Source: an archaeon (GTDB lineage: Archaea > Nanobdellota > Nanobdellia > Woesearchaeales > GW2011-AR9). Taken from it: DNA of 64,000 nt. Numbering within the stretch: position 1 is the first letter of the stretch; each line of letters begins with the position of its first letter. The notes beneath the pieces were generated by a model that saw only the letters and a list, made by a program, of their open reading frames with translations, searched no databases and had not been told where the DNA came from. Positions 38,501-47,355 of the stretch are shown one piece after another. Made by a program: the position numbers and the translations under genes. The stretch is taken from positions 124,001 through 188,000 of the forward strand of contig JAUYKZ010000009.1 in assembly GCA_030704845.1 (NCBI GenBank), given 5' to 3'.

Positions 38501-39137
38501 CAGAAGGATTGTATTGTAAATTGGTAACTCGATCATGATAATCTCGAACTTCTGTCGCATATCTACTTATTTCAGATTCATCCGGATCATATGGAGCATA
38601 ACCCATTTTTACCCGAACGTAATCAGCCAAGATTACCGACGTTGAAGCCGCTGTTCCTCCAGCTCCCCTTATCGGCCCCGCATATTGAACTGCAAAATAT
38701 TCTTTCCCATCTTTTCTTTTTTTGATTTTTAATCCAGTAAAACCTTCAAGAGGAGCTGAAACAATTCCTAAAGTAAGGTACGCAAAACCTACCCGAATTC
38801 CCACTTCCATTGCTTCTTTCTTATCCACAAAAGTACAGAACTTTTCTTTAGCTACTTCTTCAGCAACTTTAAACGCTACTCTCCAATCCAATTGCCCATA
38901 TTCTTTTTCTAATTCAGCAATACGTTCCGTAACATTTGTTTCAGCAATTTGAGGTGATACCACTGAAACTAAACCAACTACCCTCTCCGCCATGTTTTTG
39001 GCTAAAGGAATTGAAGGTATTTTTTCCGGATCTAGACCCTTCGCTCTAGCTATCTTAGCAATGTCATAACTTCGTTTAATTTCACCTTCAATAATATCAA
39101 AATATTTTCTGATTTCCGGGGAACAAACAATACTCAT
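35538..39137 (-). CDS. polC: DNA polymerase D large subunit (DP2), no intein
   Basis: [69 protein letters not shown]; C-term [10 protein letters not shown] (PIP-like). Confidence 0.97.
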   Translation of the reverse strand: [1199 protein letters not shown]

Positions 39138-39179
39138 ATCTTAAACTACCCTCCTATTTACCAAATTTAATTTGATTTT

Positions 39180-40916
39180 TTAACGAAACCGTAATACTTT
39201 TACTTCCCGTGTCCTTAGATTTACTAACGGAACTCTTCCGGGTTCAGGCTCATGACCTAATTTTTCTTGAAAGCCAGTTTTATCTTGCCAACAACTTCCA
39301 CTAATCATCGTTACACCTTTATAATTAGCAACACTGCAATAATGAATATGACCCGTGATGAAAAAGTCGGGAACTTTTTTTATTAACAAAGGATCTTCTT
39401 CGTGTGATGGAAAATAAGGGGTAGATGTGAAAGATGGAGCAAGATGTCTTCGTTTAAGAAGAAATTTCATAATTAAATCTGAACGTTTATATCCGCCTGA
39501 AGTTCGAATTGAACTAACATGAGCAACATAATAATCAAAACTATACCCGTGATACATTAAAACATTGAAACCACCAAAAGTGTTTGTTTTGCCGATATTG
39601 ATTAAAGAAGGGTTAGTTACTAATTCCACATTAGGTAAATCAAATAACCCCGGTGAAAATTCTGGGTAAAAAGCTGATTGAGGTTCAGCTAAATGAACTG
39701 CATCATGATTCCCAGGACACATAATTATTTTTTTATCTAAAGGTATTTGAGAAATCAATCGAGTGAATTCCACATATTGTTCACGAATGTCTTTGATAGC
39801 TAATTCTTCTTCTTGAGAAGGATAAATCCCAACCCCGTCAACAAGATCACCAGCAATAAAAATGTATTTGACTTTGTTTGCAATACTGCGTTGATTATCA
39901 TTGCCCGTTTCTCCCCTTAACCATTTAAGAAATTTCTCAAATTCTTCTTTAAGAAATAATTTAGAACCAACATGAATATCTGATAAGAAAATAGCATATT
40001 CATCAGCATCGCCTTTTTTCAATTCTGAATCGCGTGGAATGTCTGGCCAAACAATATTTTCGGCAAATATTATTTTATCACCACATGTACCATTAATGCC
40101 TACTACTTCATCCACAACTAAATCTTGCGCCATCGCATAAATCTCTTTTTTAGATTGAGTGATTAATACTTTCATTCTACCAGTTGGATCTTCAATAGTC
40201 AAAATAAGATTTTTATTTTTAGTTTCACTAATATCTTCAACAATTCCAATAATTGAAATTTGTTCTTTCTCTTTCTTTCCAAGAACTCGGTTGATAGTAG
40301 TGGTGTTGTTTAATTCTTGTCTATTACGAAGAAGACTTTCTAAAAATTTGTAACGGGTGATAAAACAGTTTGTGAACCCAGTAATCAAATGCTTCTGAGG
40401 ATAATTTTTGTGCGAGATTAAAATTGTTACAGAAGAAGGAGAAGTATTAGTTAGATTCTCAGGATTGTCCGTTAAAAGGCTCGTAATCTCAATCTTAGTT
40501 TCATCTACATTAGAAGATTCTTCTTGATCCACAGAAAAACCAGAACTTAATTTGACCCCTTCTTCGGCCAATTCTAAATCAGATTCTAAACTAACTACTT
40601 CTTGATCTTGATTAAAGGAATCCGATCGAAGATTTAAAGTAACTTGCCTAAATCCTTGCAATTGAGTTTGATATAAATCTTCATCTCGGTCTTTTTCAGA
40701 TTCTACCCGATATCGATCTAACTCGTACCAATCAACAAGTGAAGATTGTTGTTCAATAACCTCGCGGTAATCTGAATTAAGTACGATTAAATCCTCTTCA
40801 GCACTTATTTTCTCAATTAAAGTATCATCCAATTCTTGATTTAGAGAGTCCTGACTAAGGAGGATTCCTTTTTCAAACATTTCTTCTATTTTTTTTTGAT
40901 GTTTTTCTTGATCCAT
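39180..40916 (-). CDS. polB: DNA polymerase D small subunit (DP1)
   Basis: OB fold then FLSDIHVGSKLFL; FIAGDLVDGVGIYPSQ; MCPGNHDAVH; ITGHIHYCSVANYKGVTMISGSCWQ. Confidence 0.95.
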   Translation of the reverse strand: MDQEKHQKKIEEMFEKGILLSQDSLNQELDDTLIEKISAEEDLIVLNSDYREVIEQQSSLVDWYELDRYRVESEKDRDEDLYQTQLQGFRQVTLNLRSDSFNQDQEVVSLESDLELAEEGVKLSSGFSVDQEESSNVDETKIEITSLLTDNPENLTNTSPSSVTILISHKNYPQKHLITGFTNCFITRYKFLESLLRNRQELNNTTTINRVLGKKEKEQISIIGIVEDISETKNKNLILTIEDPTGRMKVLITQSKKEIYAMAQDLVVDEVVGINGTCGDKIIFAENIVWPDIPRDSELKKGDADEYAIFLSDIHVGSKLFLKEEFEKFLKWLRGETGNDNQRSIANKVKYIFIAGDLVDGVGIYPSQEEELAIKDIREQYVEFTRLISQIPLDKKIIMCPGNHDAVHLAEPQSAFYPEFSPGLFDLPNVELVTNPSLINIGKTNTFGGFNVLMYHGYSFDYYVAHVSSIRTSGGYKRSDLIMKFLLKRRHLAPSFTSTPYFPSHEEDPLLIKKVPDFFITGHIHYCSVANYKGVTMISGSCWQDKTGFQEKLGHEPEPGRVPLVNLRTREVKVLRFR

Positions 40917-40942
40917 GTTTTCAAAAATAATTTAAAGAGGTT

Positions 40943-42142
40943 TTAATCCAGATGGATTGATTTTTCTAATATTTCTTTAAGTTTTAAGGTAATATTTTCA
41001 TCTAAAGGCATGGAAACTTCCCTAGTACGCCCGTATCTTCCTTTAGACACAATTTCTGCATTAATGAAACCCAACATATCAAATTCAGCAAGAATGTCAG
41101 ATATCCTTCTTTGAGTAAGAACATTAAATTTGCATTTATTGCAGATTGTAGTATAAATTTCATAAATTTCCCCAGTAAAGAATTTTTTCTTTTGGGGTGA
41201 AATTAATAAAATAGCATATAATACTGCTTGAAATTGTTTAGGTTGACTTATTGCAGCATTGATTATTTTGTCCGCTTCAACTTTTCTCTCGGCTTCGTCC
41301 AAGTGACTTATCTCCACAAATAAACTGCCACTTCTTTCGGCAACTTCACCAGAAACACGAAGAAGATCAATGGCTCTTCTGACATCACCATGTTCTCGAG
41401 CAGCATAAGCAGCGCACTTTTCTATTACCCCGGGCTTCACAGAACCATCTTTAAAGGCTTCAATTGACCGCTTACGCAAGATATCTTGTATTTGTAAAGC
41501 ATTATACGGCGGAAAGATTATTTCTTCTTCAGATAGACTACTTTTCACCCTCGGATCAAGATTTTCAGAAAAAACAAGACTATTAGAAATGCCTATTAAA
41601 CATATTTGAGATTTTTTAAGTTCAGCATTAACTCGAGTAAGATTATAAAAGATTTCATCGCCTATTTTTTTAGTTAATTGATCAATCTCGTCTAAAATTA
41701 ATATAACTGTTCCTTCTTGGGCATCAAGTAATTCATAAAATATATTATAAACTTCATCAGTAGGAAGACCTGTTGGAGGGACTTCCTTCCCAAATTCTTT
41801 GATTAATTGAGCAATTAATCTGTATTCCGTATCCGCTACTTTTTTTAATTTGCAATTGATATAAACTGTTTTCAGATAAATCTGGTTATTTTTGGCTATT
41901 TCATTCATTGAAGATACGATATGTTTGACAGATAATGTTTTACCGGTGCCAGTTTTTCCGTATATAAACACATTAGATGGCTTCTCTTTCCTTAAAGCTG
42001 GAGCGAGAATGTTCGCTAATTCTTGTATCTGCTCTTCTCGATAAAGAATCTGATCTGGTTTATAACTAGACGACAATACAGCTCTGCTTACAAAGAAAGT
42101 TTCTTTTTTTAAGAAATTTTCAAAAAAATTATTTATCTTCAT
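40943..42142 (-). CDS. orc1/cdc6: Orc1/Cdc6 origin-binding protein
   Basis: FIYGKTGTGKTLSVKHIV; VILILDEIDQL; GISNSLVFSENLDPRVKSSLSEEEIIFPPYNALQIQDIL; C-terminal wHTH. Confidence 0.96.
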   Translation of the reverse strand: MKINNFFENFLKKETFFVSRAVLSSSYKPDQILYREEQIQELANILAPALRKEKPSNVFIYGKTGTGKTLSVKHIVSSMNEIAKNNQIYLKTVYINCKLKKVADTEYRLIAQLIKEFGKEVPPTGLPTDEVYNIFYELLDAQEGTVILILDEIDQLTKKIGDEIFYNLTRVNAELKKSQICLIGISNSLVFSENLDPRVKSSLSEEEIIFPPYNALQIQDILRKRSIEAFKDGSVKPGVIEKCAAYAAREHGDVRRAIDLLRVSGEVAERSGSLFVEISHLDEAERKVEADKIINAAISQPKQFQAVLYAILLISPQKKKFFTGEIYEIYTTICNKCKFNVLTQRRISDILAEFDMLGFINAEIVSKGRYGRTREVSMPLDENITLKLKEILEKSIHLD

Positions 42143-42150
42143 TACAGCCA

Positions 42151-42173
42151 GACCCCCCTATTTCTGATGGAAA
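42151..42173 (-). promoter_or_regulatory. ORB-like element L1: TTTCCATCAGAAATAGGGGGGTC
   Basis: Resembles euryarchaeal ORB core (TTCCANNGGAAAC...GGGG). Confidence 0.7.
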
Positions 42174-42261
42174 TGTAAACATTTTCGTTTGAAAAACATT
42201 CGGTGTGCGTTTTATAAACACTCTCAGCATCCAATATCCGTATCATTTGATATATGTTAAA

Positions 42262-42284
42262 GACACCTTAATTGCTGATGGAAG
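42262..42284 (-). promoter_or_regulatory. ORB-like element L2: CTTCCATCAGCAATTAAGGTGTC
   Basis: 17/23 identity to L1, same orientation. Confidence 0.65.
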
Positions 42285-42591
42285 CAGTTATAAATACTTA
42301 TCGTCGAATTGAAAAGTGGTAACAACTTTTTTTCTCCACTTTATTATTATTATTATTTATAGATAATTATTATATATATATATTTTCTATATAGTAAATT
42401 ATTATTATTATTATTATTAAAAAGGGTAGTTTACGAGAGAAGATAGAAAGATTGGTTAGTAATTGATTATAATTTAGATAAGTATCTTTTATTATTATTA
42501 TTGTTATGATTGGAAGTTACCAATAATATAGTTGGCGAGTGCATTTAACTCCAAGATGATATGAACTGATAAAAAATTTCTTTTAAAAGAT

Positions 42592-42614
42592 ATTCCATGA
42601 GAAATGATGGCGGG
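42592..42614 (+). promoter_or_regulatory. ORB-like element R1: ATTCCATGAGAAATGATGGCGGG
   Basis: 15/23 identity to L1, opposite orientation. Confidence 0.5.
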
Positions 42615-42702
42615 CCGTTGTTAGTTGGGTTGATATCAATTCTAAAGCAAACTAATTGATTAGATTACAAATGATTTCTTTTGTATTTTTGTTTTATTAA
42701 AA

Positions 42703-42725
42703 ACTCCATAAGAAACAAAGGGGTC
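42703..42725 (+). promoter_or_regulatory. ORB-like element R2: ACTCCATAAGAAACAAAGGGGTC
   Basis: 17/23 identity to L1, opposite orientation. Confidence 0.65.
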
Positions 42726-42868
42726 TCTCTCTAAATTGTTTTTATGAGAATAATGAGATCAGATTATTCTTAAATAAGATTGCATTTAACTCTTTATCGA
42801 CGTAAATTGTCTGGTATTGTTTGTTATTAAAACAAAATTATTTAAAGAGTGTTGTCTTCTACACTCAA

Positions 42869-43726
42869 ATGGTTTTGGAATTATTATTAAATCCGTTCCA
42901 ATTAAAGAAAAGGCCGTGGGAATTATTTGTGGTTGGGATGGTCTATACTGCTATAGCTATATTTCTTTCTTACTTTGTTTTTCGTGATGGAGCTGGTCTC
43001 TTAATGATTTTCTTGATTGTCTTAGCTACTTTACCTACTCTTTACACCACTATCAAACATGAAGAAGAAATTGATTTAGTATATGATAAAGAAATAATGA
43101 TGTTAAAGGAACATACTAAAGTAATCATATTCTTAATTTCTTTATTTATGGGTATAACTTTTGCTTTAGTCTTATCCTACGTTCTTTTGCCTAGCGCAGT
43201 AGTTGATTCTATTTTTGTTCTTCAACAGAATGCTATAGCAAACGTAATTCAAACGGTTAATGATGATGTTATTTTAACAGGAGATATTACTAAACTAAGT
43301 TTGTTTGGAAATATTTTTATTAATAATATCAAAGTTCTCTTCTTTTGTTTAGTCTTTTCTTTCTTATATGGTACGGGAGCAATGTTTATCTTGACTTGGA
43401 ATGCTTCAGTTATAGCTACAGCCATGGGGACTCTAGTTAAGAATGAATTAGGAAATGCTGCCCATTTAGTTGGTTTACCTTATTTGTCAGCTTACTTCGG
43501 GGCTGCCACATTTAGTTTTTTTAGATATATGACTCATGGAATCATTGAAATAGCGGCTTATTTTATTGCTGGATTGGCAGGTGGTATTATTTCAATTGCT
43601 TTAATTAAACATAATCTTAACGAAGATAAGGTTTTAGTGGATGCTTTAGATTTAATTTTGATCAGTTTAGGATTTTTATTTGTGGCTGCATTTGTAGAGG
43701 TTTATATTACCCCAATAATATTCTAA
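42869..43726 (+). CDS. SpoIIM/DUF95-family membrane protein
   Basis: NIFINNIKVLFFCLVFSFLYGTGAMFILTWNASVIATAMG...YLSAYFGAATFSFFRYMTHGIIEIAAYFIAGLAGG; ATG 42869 preferred over track TTG 42821. Confidence 0.85.
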   Translation: MVLELLLNPFQLKKRPWELFVVGMVYTAIAIFLSYFVFRDGAGLLMIFLIVLATLPTLYTTIKHEEEIDLVYDKEIMMLKEHTKVIIFLISLFMGITFALVLSYVLLPSAVVDSIFVLQQNAIANVIQTVNDDVILTGDITKLSLFGNIFINNIKVLFFCLVFSFLYGTGAMFILTWNASVIATAMGTLVKNELGNAAHLVGLPYLSAYFGAATFSFFRYMTHGIIEIAAYFIAGLAGGIISIALIKHNLNEDKVLVDALDLILISLGFLFVAAFVEVYITPIIF

Positions 43727-43753
43727 TTGTCTATTTCAAAGTCTATTTCAAGA

Positions 43754-43846
43754 TATACTAAAATGTGTTAGATTTCGAATATATTAACGCATTTTATATA
43801 TATAAAGTGCCAAAAATAAGTTCGAAAGCTTTGGCACTTTAGTATA
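43754..43846. repeat. double-hairpin repeat element, copy 1 (93 bp)
   Basis: TATACTAAA/TTTAGTATA outer arms; AATGTGTTA/TAACGCATT and AAAGTGCCAAA/TTTGGCACTTT inner hairpins, each loop containing TTCGAA. Confidence 0.9.
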
Positions 43847-43853
43847 ATTTAAT

Positions 43854-44564
43854 TTACAATACTTTTACTTTTCCTGGTTGATTCTGGAAGATATCTCCTT
43901 TTTCTAACATTTTTTCGAGAATTCTTTCTGGCTCATCCACCATCGCTCTTTCTAGGACATCTTCAATTAGTGCACCATCTCCCTTGTCAAGTTCTTTAAT
44001 TAATAGCAAAACTTTTTCCATTGGTAAAAGAGGATTACTTTTAATTTTTATCTCATCCTCTAACTCATCAATAACTTCTTCTTCAAATAGTTCATCTGTA
44101 TTTTGATTATCTTTGTTAGAGCTCAGTTTTTTCTTTTCAGGCGTAATTGGGATTGATGCTAAATTTTCAATTTGATTTTTTAATTCAGCTAATCTTACTT
44201 TTAACCATTCAGGGCTAGTTTTTTTCACAATTTCGGCAGAGATATATTTTTCTTCATTAAATATTCTGACTTTCCCAATAACTAAAATAACATCCTCTAA
44301 ATTTAGTTTATCTAGCGTCACGTTTTCTTCAAAAAATCTTAAAGTAATCTGTCCAGTCCCATCGTCAAGAAGCATATTGGTCATCGAGCCAACTTTATCT
44401 TTATTTGCAATTATGCCTAAAACATTTATTCTATAAACTATTCTACTATCTAACATTTTCAAATAATTTGGATTTTGTTCTTTTTCTTGAACAAACTCTC
44501 CTCTATTCAATTCGATGATTGCTGTTTTTATTGCAGTTGCTCTAGTTATTTTGTCTTCTACCAT
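43854..44564 (-). CDS. RPA32-like OB-fold single-stranded DNA-binding protein
   Basis: DSRIVYRINVLGIIANKDKVGSMTNMLLDDGTGQITLRFFEENVTLDKLNLEDVILVIGKVRIFNEEKYISAEIV; C-terminal wHTH-like region. Confidence 0.8.
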   Translation of the reverse strand: MVEDKITRATAIKTAIIELNRGEFVQEKEQNPNYLKMLDSRIVYRINVLGIIANKDKVGSMTNMLLDDGTGQITLRFFEENVTLDKLNLEDVILVIGKVRIFNEEKYISAEIVKKTSPEWLKVRLAELKNQIENLASIPITPEKKKLSSNKDNQNTDELFEEEVIDELEDEIKIKSNPLLPMEKVLLLIKELDKGDGALIEDVLERAMVDEPERILEKMLEKGDIFQNQPGKVKVL

Positions 44565-44586
44565 TTTAAATAAAAATTAATCAAGA

Positions 44587-46641
44587 TTATAATCTTTGAA
44601 TGAACCCTCTTTTTGGTTCAAATATGTCTCCTGTTCTTCTCAACTTTTCAAGAGCTTCTTCAACAGATTCTTGGGAAATGTTTTTTTCTTTAGCAGCTCC
44701 AATTATTTCTTCAGTAGGAATCATTTTTGTGGATAGTTGATCTTCAAGGGCAGTAATTATTTCTTTAATAGTGCCAATACTACTTCGTTGGGTTGCAGTA
44801 ATTCTACTACTTAACCGATCAATATCAATTCTTCCAGTTTCACTATCTTTTGCAATTTGATTTAAACAGTAATCTACCAACTCAATAGCTTTTTGTGCAT
44901 CTTTTTTAGTTACAGTTTTAGACATCCTTAATTTTGCTGAAGCTTCAGATAAACGAACTAACCCTTCTAATTGACGGGCAGTAATTGGAATACTTTTTAT
45001 TCCTGCTTCTTCAGAAATACCCGAATTTCTCATTGAAATATAATAATGTTTTAATTCCTCGATTGCTTGATCTGTCATCTTTGGTTGAATTTTTTGTCGG
45101 ATATATGCAAAATATTTTTTAAGAAGAGTGGAAGGTATTTCTGCAACACCCAGGCTAGGATTTTGATGAAGTTTTAAGATAAATGAAGCCATTTGTTCAT
45201 CGCGTTCTCGATTAGGCATATCTTTAACTGGGAAAATCAAATCAAACCTGTTAATTAAGGTAGGTGGCAAATTAATTTGATTAGCAATCAAGTCATATGA
45301 GTCAAAACGGCCAAACTTAGGGTTAGCTGCTGCAAGAACAGTAGTCTCACATCTTAAAGTTGCTTGGATGTTAGCCTTAGCAATACTAATTGTTTGCTGT
45401 TCTAAAGCTTCATGTAAAGCAGAACGATCATCTTTTCCCATTTTATCTAACTCATCAATAATTGCAAAACCTTGGTTTGCTAATACTAATGTACCTGCTT
45501 CCAAACTCCACCCGCCAAGAAATTCATCTTTAACAACGGAAGCTGTAAGTCCTGCTCCAGTTGCACTCTTACCGCTGGTAAACCGAGCTTTTGGAGCTAT
45601 TTTTGAAACTCTTTTTAATAATTGAGATTTACCTGAACCGGGATCTCCAATTAATAACATGTGCATATCTCCTCTCGTGACAACCCCGTCTGGATGAACT
45701 TTCCTACATCCTCCGGCTAATTGTAAAACTAACGCTTCTTTAATTTTATCATGACCATAAATTGAAGGCGCAAGGTTTTGGGCAAGAATTTCTATGGCCC
45801 TACCAGATTTAGAAATCTCTTTGATTTGTTCCATTTCTTCCGGGGTTAATTTTAATTCAGTGATGGTGTCATCTTCCATCGGTTCACAATGATTAGCTTC
45901 AATAATCAAATCATATTTAGTTGCTTGACCACCTGTACGCAGGATTACCGGTACTTCTACCAACCACCCACATAATTTCACTCTCGCCCCGGGACTAGTT
46001 TTCTTTTCCGAGAGAGGAGAGACTAAATCATCTTTAAGAAAAACGTTAATTCTTTTTGGTTGAGCTCCATCAAGATCTTCAGGAGATTCTTCTAAAACCA
46101 ATCCTTGTCCATCAACAAGTTCTTTAGAAATTTCTTTAAATTTTCCTTTCCTACCACAACCACACCTAGTTGGTTCTTTATACTTTTTATCAAGTTGTAA
46201 TACTTTCAGAATATTTCCACAAGAAGGACACTCAAAGCGGGAAGATGTCACATGAGGACGTACAGTGGTTTTATTTCTTACGATACCTTCTGCCCAAATA
46301 AATTTGTTTAAATGTTTACTCCTCATCTCGCTAATCATAACTTTTTGAGACTCGGGCAGGTTAGTAAATCGAATATTAAATTTAGTTACTTTTTTTGGAA
46401 GATCAAATTCTTTAATTGAAAGTTCTGCGGCTTTAAGAAATTCTTCTGGACTTTCAAGCATCTCTTCAGAAAACTCTGTGTTAAACTTAATAAGTTCAGA
46501 AAAATCAAATACTAAATGTTCCTTTCCTTTACGAACAGCTTCCAAAATTTGTGGATAATAATTCTGTTCAGCAAATTCTCGGAATATTTTTATCTGTTCG
46601 TCTACTTCCATTCCCAACCCCCAACTCTTATAAAAATCCAA
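44587..46641 (-). CDS. mcm: MCM replicative helicase, no intein
   Basis: MHMLLIGDPGSGKSQLLKRVSKIAPKARFTSGKSATGAGLTASV; FAIIDELDKM; LINRFDLIFPVKD (arginine finger). Confidence 0.97.
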   Translation of the reverse strand: MDFYKSWGLGMEVDEQIKIFREFAEQNYYPQILEAVRKGKEHLVFDFSELIKFNTEFSEEMLESPEEFLKAAELSIKEFDLPKKVTKFNIRFTNLPESQKVMISEMRSKHLNKFIWAEGIVRNKTTVRPHVTSSRFECPSCGNILKVLQLDKKYKEPTRCGCGRKGKFKEISKELVDGQGLVLEESPEDLDGAQPKRINVFLKDDLVSPLSEKKTSPGARVKLCGWLVEVPVILRTGGQATKYDLIIEANHCEPMEDDTITELKLTPEEMEQIKEISKSGRAIEILAQNLAPSIYGHDKIKEALVLQLAGGCRKVHPDGVVTRGDMHMLLIGDPGSGKSQLLKRVSKIAPKARFTSGKSATGAGLTASVVKDEFLGGWSLEAGTLVLANQGFAIIDELDKMGKDDRSALHEALEQQTISIAKANIQATLRCETTVLAAANPKFGRFDSYDLIANQINLPPTLINRFDLIFPVKDMPNRERDEQMASFILKLHQNPSLGVAEIPSTLLKKYFAYIRQKIQPKMTDQAIEELKHYYISMRNSGISEEAGIKSIPITARQLEGLVRLSEASAKLRMSKTVTKKDAQKAIELVDYCLNQIAKDSETGRIDIDRLSSRITATQRSSIGTIKEIITALEDQLSTKMIPTEEIIGAAKEKNISQESVEEALEKLRRTGDIFEPKRGFIQRL

Positions 46642-46661
46642 ACACCCTATTTGGATAAATT

Positions 46662-46764
46662 GTATACTAAAATGCGTTAGATTTCGAATATATTAACGCA
46701 TTTTATATATATATATATATAAAGTGCCAAAAATAAGTTCGAAAGCTTTGGCACTTTAGTATAC
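46662..46764. repeat. double-hairpin repeat element, copy 2 (101-bp core)
   Basis: Near-identical to copy 1 except (TA)4 longer and AATGCGTTA for AATGTGTTA; outer arms GTATACTAAA/TTTAGTATAC. Confidence 0.9.
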
Positions 46765-46791
46765 GTCTAAATTAAAAAAAATAATAAAAAT

Positions 46792-47355
46792 CTATTTATT
46801 AAGTAGCTTTTTTAAGTTTTCGATTAACTTGTCAGTTGCATCGTTAACTTCTTTTTCTGTTTTAGTTCCGGTACAAACAATTTTTCCATTACTAAATAAT
46901 AAAAATGTAGCATTTGTTCCTTTAAGTTTATGAACTAACCCCGGAAACTGTTCTGGTTCGTATTCAGTATTTGGTAATTGGATTCCTAAAACGTTAAGAT
47001 TTAAATCGATACCTATACTACCCGAAGCAACAATGTTCTGAACAGTGATTATTGGTTTAATTGTTACATTAATATCCATTTTTTTAAGACTTTTGATGAT
47101 ACTTAAGATACTTAGATCAACTTCTTCTAGAGTTCTAGCTCCAGTACATACAACTTTACCACTTGAGAAAATCAAAGCAGAGGTCTTTGGTTCTTTAATT
47201 CGCAAGACTAACCCTGGAAACTGTTCTGGATTATATTCAGTGTTTGGAAGAGTAGCAGCCATCTTCTCTAAAGGTATATCCTTCTCAAGAGCGGTTGATA
47301 CTACAATATTAACAATTCGAATTTCTTTCTTTGCATTTACTCTTTTCTTTGCCAT
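46792..47355 (-). CDS. tbp: TATA-box binding protein
   Basis: Two direct repeats with LPNTEYNPEQFPGLVLRIKEPKTSALIFSSGKVVCTGARTLEEV / LPNTEYEPEQFPGLVHKLKGTNATFLLFSNGKIVCTGTKTEKEV. Confidence 0.97.
   Translation of the reverse strand: MAKKRVNAKKEIRIVNIVVSTALEKDIPLEKMAATLPNTEYNPEQFPGLVLRIKEPKTSALIFSSGKVVCTGARTLEEVDLSILSIIKSLKKMDINVTIKPIITVQNIVASGSIGIDLNLNVLGIQLPNTEYEPEQFPGLVHKLKGTNATFLLFSNGKIVCTGTKTEKEVNDATDKLIENLKKLLNK

Larger units (their letters stand above)
42151..42725. other. predicted chromosomal replication origin (oriC)
   Basis: Intergenic region upstream of orc1/cdc6, AT-rich tract about 42335-42425, four ORB-like sites in inverted pairs. Confidence 0.8.

Noticed and set aside
42340-42420. 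Possible CRISPR-like repeat array (repeated ATT units)
   Set aside because: Simple trinucleotide microsatellite with no spacer structure; fits an origin unwinding tract
43730-43752. Short tandem duplication GTCTATTTCAA(A/G)
   Set aside because: Only two 12-nt units in a convergent intergenic spacer; too weak
35538-46641. Inteins in DP2, DP1, Orc1/Cdc6 or MCM
   Set aside because: Protein lengths and motif spacing are consistent with uninterrupted genes
43754-46764. Transposon with the two repeat elements as ends
   Set aside because: No transposase between them, only the core genes mcm and RPA-like; elements are direct, not inverted, copies. Kept as a structural finding only
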